Shown here: piece by piece, positions 12,740 through 22,101 of the stretch
How the letters are laid out: each line of letters starts with the position of its first letter
How positions within the stretch are numbered: the stretch's first letter is position 1
Assembly: GCA_947650285.1 (NCBI GenBank)
Contig: CANTFL010000136.1
Span: 186,001-250,000 of the forward strand
Reading direction: 5' to 3'
Source: Hyaloperonospora brassicae
Taxonomy: Eukaryota > Oomycota > Peronosporomycetes > Peronosporales > Peronosporaceae
DNA length: 64,000 nt
Notes under the pieces: generated by a model
What the model was told of the DNA's origin: nothing
What the model saw: the letters and a program-made list of their open reading frames with translations, nothing else
The model's database searches: none
Position numbers and translations under genes: made by a program

Positions 12740-13900
12740 ACATGAACATGTTGGACGATGTAGACGGCGACAGCTTTCACAAAACCCGTAAGAGCTACTC
12801 CTATTTGAGCGATGTCGAATGGAGTGCGATCGAACAAATGAGTTCGACCGTTGGCGAGGAAGCCATATGAGCCATGCTATCCTCAAGGGATAGGGACCAG
12901 CAACATGTCGTCATTAGCAAGTTCTCGCAACGAGAACTTGATGAGTCACGAGCGCAGGTGACCTTGTTGCAACAACGAGATCACCAGCCGACCGAAGCAC
13001 TGAGACAACAACAGTCTCTGTCCGCAGAGCCGACGCGTGAGCGTCGACGGGAGTTTCTAAAACTAGAGGTCTTCAAGTATCGGGGAGTCTAGGAAGACTC
13101 CCTGTTGAGGTGGTTCGTCGAGCTGGACGATGATATCGATGCTCGTCGCATCGACGATGAGCGAATGCAAGTCTCATTCGATCAGTCTAACCTGGTAGGG
13201 AAGACATAGCTTGGGCCCTGAATCTCAAGTTGCACGACCCACATGTGCTTGGGTCGTTGAGGATCTATAAGACCCTGCTCAGTGAGACGTTTGAGCCGCC
13301 CAGAGCAGAGTTTAGAACTCTTTCGGAGCTCCTGCAAATCAAGCAGGGTAAGCGTAAGTTTCACGCTTACGCCCGACATGTACGCTTCCTTGCAAGCTGC
13401 ATGGTAGTGAACTCTGTAAGTGAGTTTGTGTTAATCACAATCTTTATTTAAGGGCTTTCAGACGGTCCCGTTAGGGACCACCTGTTCCGCGGAGAGCTAA
13501 AGACGCTCTTAGAGGCACTCTTCGCAGCGGAGCAAGATGATTATAGCGTGAGACAGTCTCACGCTACGTTGACTCCGCATCTTCCACAGAGACGATTAGC
13601 AGTCGGACGTCCAGTGCCAATGGAACTCTTTAATGTCTAGGGCGAGAAACCTCGCCCTGCAAATGACAAGCGAATGGTGAGATGCCATCGCTGTCATAAA
13701 CTGGGACACTACGCATATGAATGCAGTATCCCCCGCTCAGGACCTCGCGGTGCTGAGCGCAGTATTCACCCACCAGCAAGAAGAACTGGAAGGCAAGGGT
13801 TCGTTGCTGTTGCGAAGTCGCAACAGCGAGGTGGACCATCAAAAAACGGTCGATACCAGTAGGGGCGGAGCGCCCTACTGATCCAGCAACATCAAAATAA
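12740..13900 (+). pseudogene. Gypsy gag, frameshifted
   Basis: The reading runs through several frames. A coiled, Gln/Arg-rich segment (ESRAQVTLLQQRDHQ) lies near 12945-13000. The retrotransposon gag domain follows (LKLEVFKYRGV, LLRWFVELDDDIDARRIDDE, TLLSETFEPPRAEFRTLSEL, YARHVRFLASCMV) between about 13060 and 13410. A CCHC zinc knuckle, CHRCHKLGHYAYEC, lies near 13684-13725. Stops at 13090, 13207 and 13450 interrupt it. The knuckle has canonical CX2CX4HX4C spacing and would bind genomic RNA in an intact copy. Confidence 0.8.
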
Positions 13901-13942
13901 TTTGCAAATCTCCTGAAGAAGGTTGCTCCCGACACAAAATTT

Positions 13943-14638
13943 ATGTGTGTCTCTGCACCTGGTGATGAGGTGTCACTCATCACCTTGAAGTTAGGAGTGA
14001 CAAAAGACTTTTCACTTCGCGCCTTAGTTGACTGTGGGGCGTCGAACAATTTTGTTCGTCGCCAGTCGCTAGAGGCAGGAAGTTTTAACTTCGTGGATCG
14101 GGAGATCCCTCCAACGAAGATAAAGGTGTGCCTAGCGACAGGCGCATCGATCACTGTGAAGAAGCGTGTAGTCGGAATCCACTACACGTCAAAAGGCGAA
14201 CAGTTCGATGCTGATTTCATCGTGCTTGACCTATATGACAAGTTCGACGTCATCTTAGGGTTGCCTTGGCTCAGGAAATACGAGCCAAGGGTGAGTTGGC
14301 AGTATCGATCGGTTACGATACCTGCTACTTGTTCCTCAGATAATTACCTGACGAATATCTTGGAACGCCCACACTCATTTGGGTGTACTACGAGTGAGTG
14401 CGATGGCCTCACTTGTGGTATGGTCGTTAGCACGACTGTGCAAGAACACAGTGCAGATGATCACTACATTGTGGAGGAAGATCTCCTGTATCCTGTGAAA
14501 GTGATTTTCCAGGAGGTAATCGAGACACTGAATGTCTTGGTTAATGACGGATCAAGCGTAGACGATTATACGCTTGATCTGGTTGCGCCTCCGAAGCTAA
14601 ATTCGGAGATAACTCAACTGCCAACGCTAGAACTATAA
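13943..14638 (+). CDS. Gypsy retropepsin-like protease segment (231 aa)
   Basis: This open segment carries the aspartic protease motif as LVDCGASNNFV (about residues 30-40; the usual D-S/T-G-A has Cys in place of Ser), then a second protease strand VILGLPWLRKYEP (about residues 107-119) typical of Gypsy proteases (ILGMPWL). It belongs to the pol polyprotein, which continues at 14645 in the same frame after one stop (TAA at 14636). The segment lies between the gag zinc knuckle and RT, as expected. Whether the Asp-Cys-Gly form is active is unknown. Confidence 0.85.
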   Translation: MCVSAPGDEVSLITLKLGVTKDFSLRALVDCGASNNFVRRQSLEAGSFNFVDREIPPTKIKVCLATGASITVKKRVVGIHYTSKGEQFDADFIVLDLYDKFDVILGLPWLRKYEPRVSWQYRSVTIPATCSSDNYLTNILERPHSFGCTTSECDGLTCGMVVSTTVQEHSADDHYIVEEDLLYPVKVIFQEVIETLNVLVNDGSSVDDYTLDLVAPPKLNSEITQLPTLEL

Positions 14639-14644
14639 CGGTTC

Positions 14645-16343
14645 TTGCGTGATCTTCGCAGTGGCAAAGTCAAGCAGATCTGCATACTCGTCGCAGAGGA
14701 TGAGTATGTTACCGACATTCGGTCGGCAACAATATTTTCCGAGAACGAACGGGTTCCCAGCATCTCATCGATGAACGAAAGTGTCCTCGATGAGAAGACT
14801 CGGATTGAAAGGGATAAATCTCAATCCTGGGAGTCAATTCAGGCAAATCCTTTGTATAAGGATTTGATCGAATTCAGGGATGTGTTCCCTGAATCCGTAC
14901 CTTGCGAGTTGCCTAAGGACAAACGCACTCGACACGAGATCGAGCTCAAACCGGGCTCGAAATATTGTGTCATGAAGCAGTGGCCACTGCCTCGTGAACA
15001 AGTGATAGCGATCGACAAGTTATTTGCTGATCGCTTAGCAGCGGGCCATGTGAGGGAATCAACATCCCCTCACAGCTCTCCGACCTTCTGTGTGCGAAAG
15101 GTCACAGGAGTATGGCGGATAGTGCACGCGTTCAACAAGTTGAATGCTTCAACGGTACCGGCTCAGGCGCCGATACCAAGAAAGGACGTAATCATAGATG
15201 GTATGTCAAAGAGTACCATCTTTTCGTCCATGGATCTGATGGATGGATTCTATCAGATCCTCATGCGTGAACGGGACATACCGTACACAGCAGTGAGCAC
15301 CCCCAGCGGTATGCTGTGGGAGTGGCTAGTGATGCCACAGGGGCTGAGTAATGCCCCTGCAACATTCAACAGATGCGTGACAAATCTGTTGAGACCGGTG
15401 CGAGACTTCGCACCGAGTTATTTCGATGATGTTTCGTCCATAGCCAAGCTGGTAAGACAGGCGTTGAAGTCCACCGAACTCACGTCCGTAAGGTTCTTCA
15501 ACTTTTGCTCAAGCATAAGTTGTATGCCAATCTCAAAAGTGTATATTTGCGGCAAGCGAAATACCACTTCTTGGGTGCATCATCGGCAAACAAGGCGTAC
15601 GCCCTGATCCCGAAAAGATCAAGGCGATCACCCACTGGCCAGTGCCAGTCGATGTCAAAGGACTAAGGAAGTTCCTTGGATTAGCGGTGTACTTGCACAA
15701 GTACTCGCGAAATTACGCCGAGATGACTGTTCATCTTTCTTGCTTCCTCAAGAAAGATGTGAAGTGGTCATGGAACGCTGACTGTCATCGTTCCTTTGAA
15801 AGAATCAAGAAAAAATTGATGCAATCGCCCGTCTTGGCGATTGCAGATCAGGACAGACCTTTTCATGTGGTCTGTGACGCCAGCGATTTTGCTATCGGCT
15901 GTGCGTTGATGCAGTATGACACAGACGGCGCAGAGCGCGTCGTCTGCTATCAATCGCGTCAGCTTCAACCTGTCGAGCGCAATTATCATGTGCATGACAA
16001 GGAACTACTTGCCATGAAGTATGCACTGGCTAAGTTCCGGGTCTATCTCTTGGGAGATAGACCTTTCATCGTCTATACGGACCATGCGTCACTACGCACG
16101 GCCGTAAACAGTCCACACCTCTCGCAGAGGATGGCAAGGTGGCTGTCCTTCTTCGCGAAGTACAACTTCTCCGTGGAGTACAAGCCAGGACGACTTAATG
16201 TCGTCGCTGATGCGTCATCACGTCGGCCCGACTTCGAGCCAAAGACCCGAGTCACCAGTGAGGCCTTGCCCACTGTTGCGACACTGCCCATCAGTGTGCC
16301 GTCGTCGCCGTTACTCGACGACGTGCGAAAAGCATACGCATAA
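14645..16343 (+). pseudogene. Gypsy reverse transcriptase and RNase H
   Basis: RT blocks: SPHSSPTFCVRKVTGVWRIV, FSSMDLMDGFYQI (first catalytic Asp), MPQGLSNAPATF, and YFDDV (catalytic YxDD) near 15418-15435. A frameshift near 15440-15610 breaks the frame, after which the connection and RNase H continue at 15642-16343: LRKFLGLAVYLHKYSRNYAE, VVCDASDFAIGCAL (RNase H Asp), KELLAMKYALAKFRVYL (Glu), VYTDHASL (Asp) and ADASSRRPD (final Asp). All catalytic positions are present; only the frames are broken. Gypsy order RT-RNase H-IN is clear. Confidence 0.9.
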
Positions 16344-16399
16344 GACACGAATCTCCTCCGTTCGAAGGGTCATCTTGCGAAACCATCCCGTAAATAATT

Positions 16400-17170
16400 A
16401 TCGGATTTGCCGGCCCTGTACCGTTCCTCTTTGGATCGGTACACGACTCGCAATGGTCTGCTGTACTATACAGCAGTTGCCGACGACAAGCCTCGTGTCG
16501 TCGTTCCCGACCATGATGAATTGCGATTGCGCATCGTGTTCGAATGTCACGATGCGCCGTATGGCGGGCATCGTGGCCGAAAAGAGACTTACCTCACGGT
16601 CAGTAGTGACTTTTACTAGCCCCGCTAGTATCAGTTTGTACGCAAGTAAATACGTGCTTGCGAGGTTTGTCAACGGGTGAAGCCTATTCCTTCATCCCGT
16701 GCACCATTGCAACCTCTTCCTGTTCCGGCAGAGTGCTGGCAGTCCGTTTCAATGGACTTCGTCTTCGGGTTTCCCGAAGACGCTCACAAGAATAATGGTA
16801 TTCTTGTGTTTGTTGACCGTTTCCGCAAGATTGTCCATCTTGCTGCTGTACCCGAGTCGATCAAGGCTCAAGGTTGTGCTCTTGTCTTTTTTGACACGGT
16901 CTATAGACTCCACAAGTTGCCCCGTGAACTCGTATCCGACCGTGACCCTCGATTCACGGCAGAATTTTGGCAATTCGTGTTCCGTTCTCTCGGAACACGG
17001 TGGACGATGTCCACTTCTGACCATCCCGAAAGAGATGGTCAGACGGAACGTGCGAACCGTGTCCTCGAAGAGATCCTTCGAGGGTATGTCCACTCGTTTT
17101 CGAGTTGGAGCGAATTCTTACCCATGGTGGAATTCGCCATCAATAATTCGGTGCATGCCTCAACATAGCA
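16400..17170 (+). pseudogene. Gypsy integrase
   Basis: An HHCC-like N-terminal part lies near 16520-16680 (VFECHDAPYGGHRG and LACEVCQRVKP in different frames, with stops between). The catalytic core at 16677-17168 shows the D,D-35-E arrangement: SMDFVFGFPED, LVSDRDPRFTAEFW, then ERDGQTERANRVLEEILRG. A stop at 17167 ends the core; the C-terminal part continues in other frames. The family integrates cDNA and makes 5-bp target duplications, in line with the AGGAT duplication seen at this element. Confidence 0.85.
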
Positions 17171-17667
17171 CACACCGTTTTACGTGAATGGTTTACGCCA
17201 TCCACGTGTGCCCGCACTACAAGAGTGTGACTCTTGGATAAGGGGGGGAGGGACTCGCTCGAGCAAAAACCGTTTTGGCTCTTGCTCATCACGTGTCGAC
17301 GCTAACGTCGTCACGTATGATGCCGATGTCGATCAGGTCGACATCGATGAAGAAAATCACCTCAATAATAGCGGCGACGCTATTACTGACTCGGTTGATG
17401 ATGACGATGCTGGTATATTCAGCATCGTCATCGATTATCCCAGCGAGGAAAACGACGACCTCGCTGAAGAAGAGAAGAAACTCTTAGCAGTGCGCACGAA
17501 GCGCACTGAAAAACACAACAACGAGTCAGCAGAGAACTTCCTGCTGACTCGAGAGGAGGTAGTCTGTTTTGTTCGGGACTACATCGCAAATGCGGTGAAC
17601 CGCCAAAAAAGGGAACGCAGACAAGAATGGAAGAGAAAATTTTCTTTCATTTAAGGTTAACGACCTA

Positions 17668-18042
17668 GTGCTACTGTCTACGGTAAACTTACCTGTACAT
17701 GCAGTCACTAATATCGGCAGTAGTAAACTACTGCCAAAATACATTGGTCCCTTTCGTGTGATGCACCGCAAGGGTAATGCATACACGATCGAATTGCCTC
17801 GTAGGATGCGCACGCATACTACGTTTTATGTTGGTCGTCTCCGCCCGTACCATCAGTACGAGGTCTCTTGCGAGAACAAAGATAACCGGCGCCCTCAAGA
17901 ATCCCCAACAGACCCTTGTGATCACGGACCAAACACTGAAGTTGGTTCTTCGTCGAAAGGATTTGATCCTTCATCGACGCGGCCTCGCGACGAGCCGTCT
18001 CTAGCTCGTCGCGAAAACGACGCCTCTCGCGTTCACTCTTAA
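17668..18042 (+). CDS. Gypsy integrase C-terminal SH3/chromodomain-like tail
   Basis: KLLPKYIGPFRVMHRKGNAY then MRTHTTFYVGRLRPY are the usual end of Gypsy integrases (G-P-F/Y module followed by H-x-T-F-x-V-x-x-L-R-P-Y). Upstream, 17184-17654 is an acidic, low-complexity stretch (DVDQVDIDEENHLNN, SEENDDLAEEEKKL) that appears to be an insertion between catalytic core and tail. The acidic spacer is unusual for a Gypsy integrase and contains the strongest hairpin in the element (13-bp stem, 17400-17432). Confidence 0.75.
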   Translation: MLLSTVNLPVHAVTNIGSSKLLPKYIGPFRVMHRKGNAYTIELPRRMRTHTTFYVGRLRPYHQYEVSCENKDNRRPQESPTDPCDHGPNTEVGSSSKGFDPSSTRPRDEPSLARRENDASRVHS

Positions 18043-19436
18043 GCTGAGTGAACGCGAATCCCGATCGGTCCTTCTCCCTATCGGCACGAAGACGTCGCAC
18101 GTCCGACTGCAAGGCGTGCCGACGATCGTATTCGTGATCGACGTCCTCCCTCAACTCGGTCAGGTAACGCTCGTGGTTACCCAAAGTCTCGTGCAGGCCC
18201 GGCAGCTGAGCCGGACCTTGTCTTTCCACCGCCACCGGAACCACTGGTGGATTCCCACGGTGGTCAACGCTTTCTTGTGGAGCGTATCTTGAACCACCGT
18301 GGCGATTCAAAATCAAGGACGAGTTACCTCGTTCGATGACGTGGGTACCTACCTTGCTTTGACAGCTGGGAACCTCGTTCCCAGCTGATGGCTGACGTTG
18401 AAGGTCTCGTCCACCAGTATGACGAGACTCATCCGATTGGTCCGAGGGCCTATAGGCAAATACGCGCTTTTGGCGCTTGTAGACGGATTGCAAGTTTGCG
18501 ATCGCGTCCCGCATCTCAGCCGAGATGTGTGCCCTTCCCCAGGGCAAACTTAGAGAAAACACGTCCCTATGTGCACGTTGCGAGTTGTCGACACAGCTCG
18601 CACAAGGATCAACCCCAAGTAAGGCATGGAACGCCGGCCTCACTCGACAAACAATGCGGCCGGTACCTTGCACCGGTTGGCGTTCGCTTTTCGAACTTGA
18701 GGCGTATCGCCTTAGGCTTCTTAAGCCACCCTTCTCGTCCAAAATTCTTGACATTTTAGACGAAGGCGTTTCACGCTGCCAAAAGAGAGTTCTTGTCACG
18801 CTTTTAGTTGCCATTATACAATCGATTCCTAAGGAAGGCATCGAGATAGAAGTCTTCTTCAGCGCGAAAGTTTCTCGCGCTGGGACTTAAACCAAGAATC
18901 TCAGCTGCATCGAATAAAGGAATTCGATGGTGTTGGCTTGTCTCGTGAGACAAGCTATTGATGAGCTGCTCGGGCAAGCGCCACGGCTTGAGCTCACCAC
19001 GCTTCAATGTGGTACCTGTTTCGGTACCACGGCTTACAAAATGACGATGGCTCTCGCCATCGTCATCACGCTCTTGCGGGGAAGCACGAGTTGATACTGG
19101 TGAGGCATAGTAGTCCTCACCATAGAGTTCATCATCACTGCCGAACAGACTGTGATGCATTTCACGAGTCCACTCATTCGACAGTGCTCTTGACGAACGC
19201 TGAGGCACCGCCGGTGATCGGGATGCCTCTGGAACGTTGCGCGAGTCAGGCACGTCTGACTCGCCATAATTGATGACATCATTGCCAAGGTCACCATGTG
19301 CACGTGGTGCGATACCGCGTACTTCTGCAGCACCTTCTGCTGCAGACGGAGAACAAGCAGCAGACGCCGAAGATTCTACCGCAGAGGCTGGCACAGCAGC
19401 AGGCTGTGTGGTCTTCGAAACCCCTCGTATATACAT
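17819..19436 (-). CDS. Long antisense ORF in the Gypsy 3' spacer
   Basis: On the strand opposite gag-pol, an ATG at 19436 opens a frame (MYIRGVSKTTQPAAV...) to 18804. A second frame from 18841 continues to 17819, so one frameshift near 18804-18841 would join them into roughly 540 residues. The first part is Ser/Ala- and acid-rich with low complexity. The second part is charged and heptad-like (LTELREDVDHEYDRRHAL, KSERERRRFRDELETARRE), suggesting a coiled coil, and ends with a basic SRKRPRTD stretch. It overlaps the integrase tail by about 220 bp. No sense ORF of comparable length covers 18.05-19.5 kb. I do not recognise the product. Antisense ORFs between pol and the 3' LTR are known in some plant Gypsy lineages; expression here is untested. 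Confidence 0.5.
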
Positions 19437-19551
19437 GTTAACTATGCGAGGCAAGGTCAGGAGTGAATGGGTCTGACCAAACAAGTGCTCCCTGTCCCAC
19501 TGGTGTCTAACCGGTGGCCACCAAGTTTTCGATAGTCACACGGTGACTATC

Positions 19552-19568
19552 AGATAAGGGAGGGGTGA
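19552..19568 (+). other. Polypurine tract
   Basis: A purine-rich run (GATAAGGGAGGGGTGA) ends immediately before the 3' LTR at 19569, where plus-strand DNA synthesis is primed in LTR retrotransposons. Confidence 0.7.
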
Positions 19569-20010
19569 TGTAACGGGGTTGCCCGTTACATGAGATTGTC
19601 ATTAAAACAATTTGACAATAAAGAATATTACGTCGAACATTCTTTTAACAGTATCACAAGACATGGTGAGATTGTTGGGATGACCGAAGGGTCTACTCAT
19701 TGGTTGATATCGTGATGATATCAACCCACCAATCGCTGCTAGACGCGCGCAATGGGTGGTGAGTAGACGCCATCATACATATAGTTACATCAGTATAATT
19801 AAGTCAGGAAAACAGAGATTCAAGGAGTTTTAGGACGTAATTATATTAATACAGTTTTACTTTTGCCAAAAAACTAGTAAGACTACTTCGTCTCCTTTCC
19901 TTCCTCTGTGTTTTCTTAAAACAACTAGCAGGGCACTGTCGACCACTGTCGTCAGTGGAAGTATACTCCGTACTGGTCAACCAGAACGTAGTCAACAGTG
20001 CCCTGCTACA
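19569..20010 (+). repeat. 3' LTR of the Gypsy element
   Basis: 442 bp, a near copy of 12251-12691. Its right end reads CCCTGCTACA rather than CCCCGTTACA, so the terminal inverted repeat has two mutations. Confidence 0.95.
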
Positions 20011-20167
20011 AGGATGCAGTGCCAAAGTCCCCTTATGCTCCCCAGCTTGATACTCACCGATACTTTTGTGGAATTAAATTGGGCTTGAGAGCGTGTAGTC
20101 CAGTACCCCGGAAGCCCTCAATTACATTGCTGGAGTTATAAATGATGACGCTGCGGCATGCATAGCA

Positions 20168-20614
20168 TGTAACGGGGCGAGCCCGTTACACAAAATTGAT
20201 ATCTTTGTATCAATTTTTGAACATTACCTATTTCGATAATTTTCAATCGACATTACTCGACAAGCGGTAATGATGACCGAAGATTACCCCCGAGGATACT
20301 ATTGCTTTAATGGGTTGCTCCACCTGATGGTTGATGTTCACGGTACGTTAACCAGATTAACCATCAATCTCTGCTGGACGCGCGCAGTGGGTGGTGATCA
20401 AGAAACCCACATTGGAGCTTGTAGTTTAATATAGTTAGCTCAAGACAAAGATGGGTTATTAAGAAAGCATAGCTATCATAAATACAGTTCTACTTTTCCA
20501 TTAGACAGAGCTTTCGAGTTCTGCCTCCTTCGCTGCGCTTCCTCACGCCACGTGTACGTGACGTCGGGTGCACACAACCTTGTGTTGAATAGACACAAGG
20601 CGTGCCCCGTTACA
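20168..20614 (+). repeat. Solo LTR of a related Gypsy family, with target duplication
   Basis: TGTAACGGGG...CCCCGTTACA, 447 bp, flanked by TAGCA on both sides (20163-20167 and 20615-20619). It shares the CTGGACGCGCG...GTGGGTGGTGA block with the full element but differs in most other positions, so it is a separate subfamily. It opens with the palindrome TGTAACGGG/CCCGTTACA, followed by AAAATTGATA/TATCAATTTT. No internal region remains, which indicates LTR-LTR recombination. It interrupts the pogo-like transposase. Confidence 0.9.
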
Positions 20615-22027
20615 TAGCACGCAATCTCGATGGCTGGTTGTTTGGACAGCTCTGGGTCCGCCGTATCATACATTTGAAGCTGTAGACGCTCGCGAACGAT
20701 TGAATTGAAAGGCTTGAACACGGCCACGTCAGGCGGCTAGAAGATGTGCGTCGCGTATGCTGGCAAGGCGATCATCAGGATGCCCTGTTCGCAGCAGAAG
20801 TTTACCGACTTTAAAAAACAAAAACCCGGTTCAAGTGATTATGAGAAAGAATATAATGATAAAAACAGTTTTGCAAAACTTACCAATATTCACATGCGTA
20901 CGCAGCCCTTCAATCAGGATCCCGATTTGCTGGTCCTGCGCCATCTTCAACAACGTACGTAACGGAACAGACGACGTCCGCGCGACTTCGGTGTACGATT
21001 CACCGTTGTGTACTTTTATAAGAGCACTCGACGACGTCTTGCTTTTCGTAGTACCCGTGGCGTATCACCAACTGCTTTATTCTTCTTCATTCGTTTTTGA
21101 GGGCAGAAGATGCCCCCCTTGCTTACAATTCCTTTACAAAACGATAAAAATACTTCGCACACAGCGAATCGTGCATTAAATCGGTTCAAAACTCATCTGC
21201 CAATTAAATTGCTCAGATTCGACATATTCCGAGTTCTTTGGATTGTAATCAGCATCGTGCACTGAAGTGATATCGTGCACAAAACTGGTCGTCTACCCGT
21301 ATCGTATATTACCTTTTCGAAAAACATTCCCTCGATATTGCCCGCTAACGACGATATCAGCGAATCGTTACAGTTACAATACCACTACATTTTTTACATT
21401 CACATCACCGTCAATGTCATGCAACTGTGTCATCCACAAAACAGATTGCACATCAAAGCGATTTACCGGTCCGCTGACACATGACAGATAACGTTCCGAG
21501 TCCAAACACACAAAACTCATTGTGTTACTGAGATATCCAATTGTGCCCACCGTTGCGATAGAGTATGTATCGTGCATCCCACACATGCTCGAAACTATCG
21601 ACGGACAGTCACGACCATTGGGCATTAGACAGGCAATAAGCTTATCATCTCACTTCGAAAGAGCTCGTTGTGACGACAGTGGCAGGTCATCCTACGAGAC
21701 GACTTGCTCCGACCTTACTGAGCTGCCACGGCAAGCAGTCACGCAGCCAGCCGAGTCGAAATGACGCCCCGTTTAGATCGGAACTTACCTCAGCTCTACG
21801 AGAAAAACACACTCGGGCTCGGCGTGTTCTCGTCGCACGCTCGACAATAATTGCTTTATCATGGAAAATTAAACGAGTCGACTCGTTTTTGTACCCACTC
21901 GTCGAAGTCAAAATGTGCACAAAACAGGTGCAAAAACACGTGTTTTGTCGGTAAAGCCGATCGTCTCGTCGAAGTCGGTGCGAATGCCACGTGGGTACGA
22001 CACGCCATCCATTCGACCAATTAACAT

Positions 22028-22060
22028 ATTGCGTGTGGGTGTGGGTGTGGGTGTGTAGGC
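22028..22060 (+). repeat. (GTGTGG)n microsatellite
   Basis: GTGTGGGTGTGGGTGTGG with flanking partial units, just upstream of the gene at 22102; possibly within its 5' leader or intron. Confidence 0.7.
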
Positions 22061-22101
22061 TCTGGACCGGTACATTGCATTGCTAACTAGACGGCTCGTT
22101 A

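Larger units (their letters stand above)
12900..18400. repeat. Dense array of short perfect inverted repeats (hairpins) across the Gypsy interior
   Basis: Perfect stem pairs with short loops recur roughly every 40-60 bp through gag, pol and spacer. Stems of at least 10 bp (left arm/right arm): 12918-12927/12931-12940, 15732-15742/15749-15759, 16040-16049/16054-16063, 16529-16538/16548-16557, 16785-16794/16799-16808, 17400-17412/17420-17432 (13 bp), 17523-17532/17541-17550, 17985-17995/18004-18014, 18027-18038/18046-18057 (12 bp) and 18363-18373/18377-18387. Examples with 7-9 bp: 13961-13969/13976-13984, 14264-14272/14282-14290, 14845-14852/14858-14865, 15197-15203/15214-15220, 15232-15240/15252-15260, 15366-15374/15384-15392, 15821-15829/15836-15844, 16761-16769/16773-16781 and 17017-17025/17034-17042. 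The arms are all different, so these are not copies of one motif. Confidence 0.9.
12251..20010 (+). mobile_element. Full-length Ty3/Gypsy LTR retrotransposon
   Basis: Direct LTRs lie at 12251-12691 and 19569-20010. Both begin TGTAAC and end TACA. The 5-bp sequence AGGAT sits just outside each end (12246-12250 and 20011-20015), a perfect target duplication. Comparing the LTRs by eye gives about ten substitutions and one indel over 441 bp (about 97.7% identity), so the insertion is moderately recent. Internal order is gag with zinc knuckle, protease, RT, RNase H, integrase, SH3-like/chromodomain tail, then a 1.5-kb spacer with an antisense ORF. Coding frames are broken by several frameshifts and stops, so this copy is probably not autonomous. 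The interior is densely packed with short inverted repeats (separate entry). Confidence 0.95.
12100..21070 (-). pseudogene. Degenerate pogo-like (DDE_1) transposase split by two insertions
   Basis: Minus-strand pieces read in order. A helix-turn-helix (VHNGESYTEVARTSSVP) lies near 21030-20980. The end of the DDE_1 core (LMIALPAYATHIF, then PPDVAVFKPFNSIVRERLQ) lies near 20780-20690. IEIACYACRS continues across the solo LTR at 20168-20614, and NVIEGFRGTGLHAL lies near 20130-20090. Reading can be continued into the flank left of the Gypsy element (below 12250). The family normally has a DDE catalytic core of a few hundred residues between helix-turn-helix and PPDVAVFKPF. Here only about 200 bp separates them, so the core is deleted. 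The transposase was already decaying or internally deleted, and it served as target for two Gypsy-family insertions. Confidence 0.6.

Noticed and set aside
12900..18400. Inverted repeats as a CRISPR-like or tandem array
   Set aside because: Every stem has a different sequence and there is no repeat-spacer regularity; the shared feature is self-complementarity, not a repeated unit.
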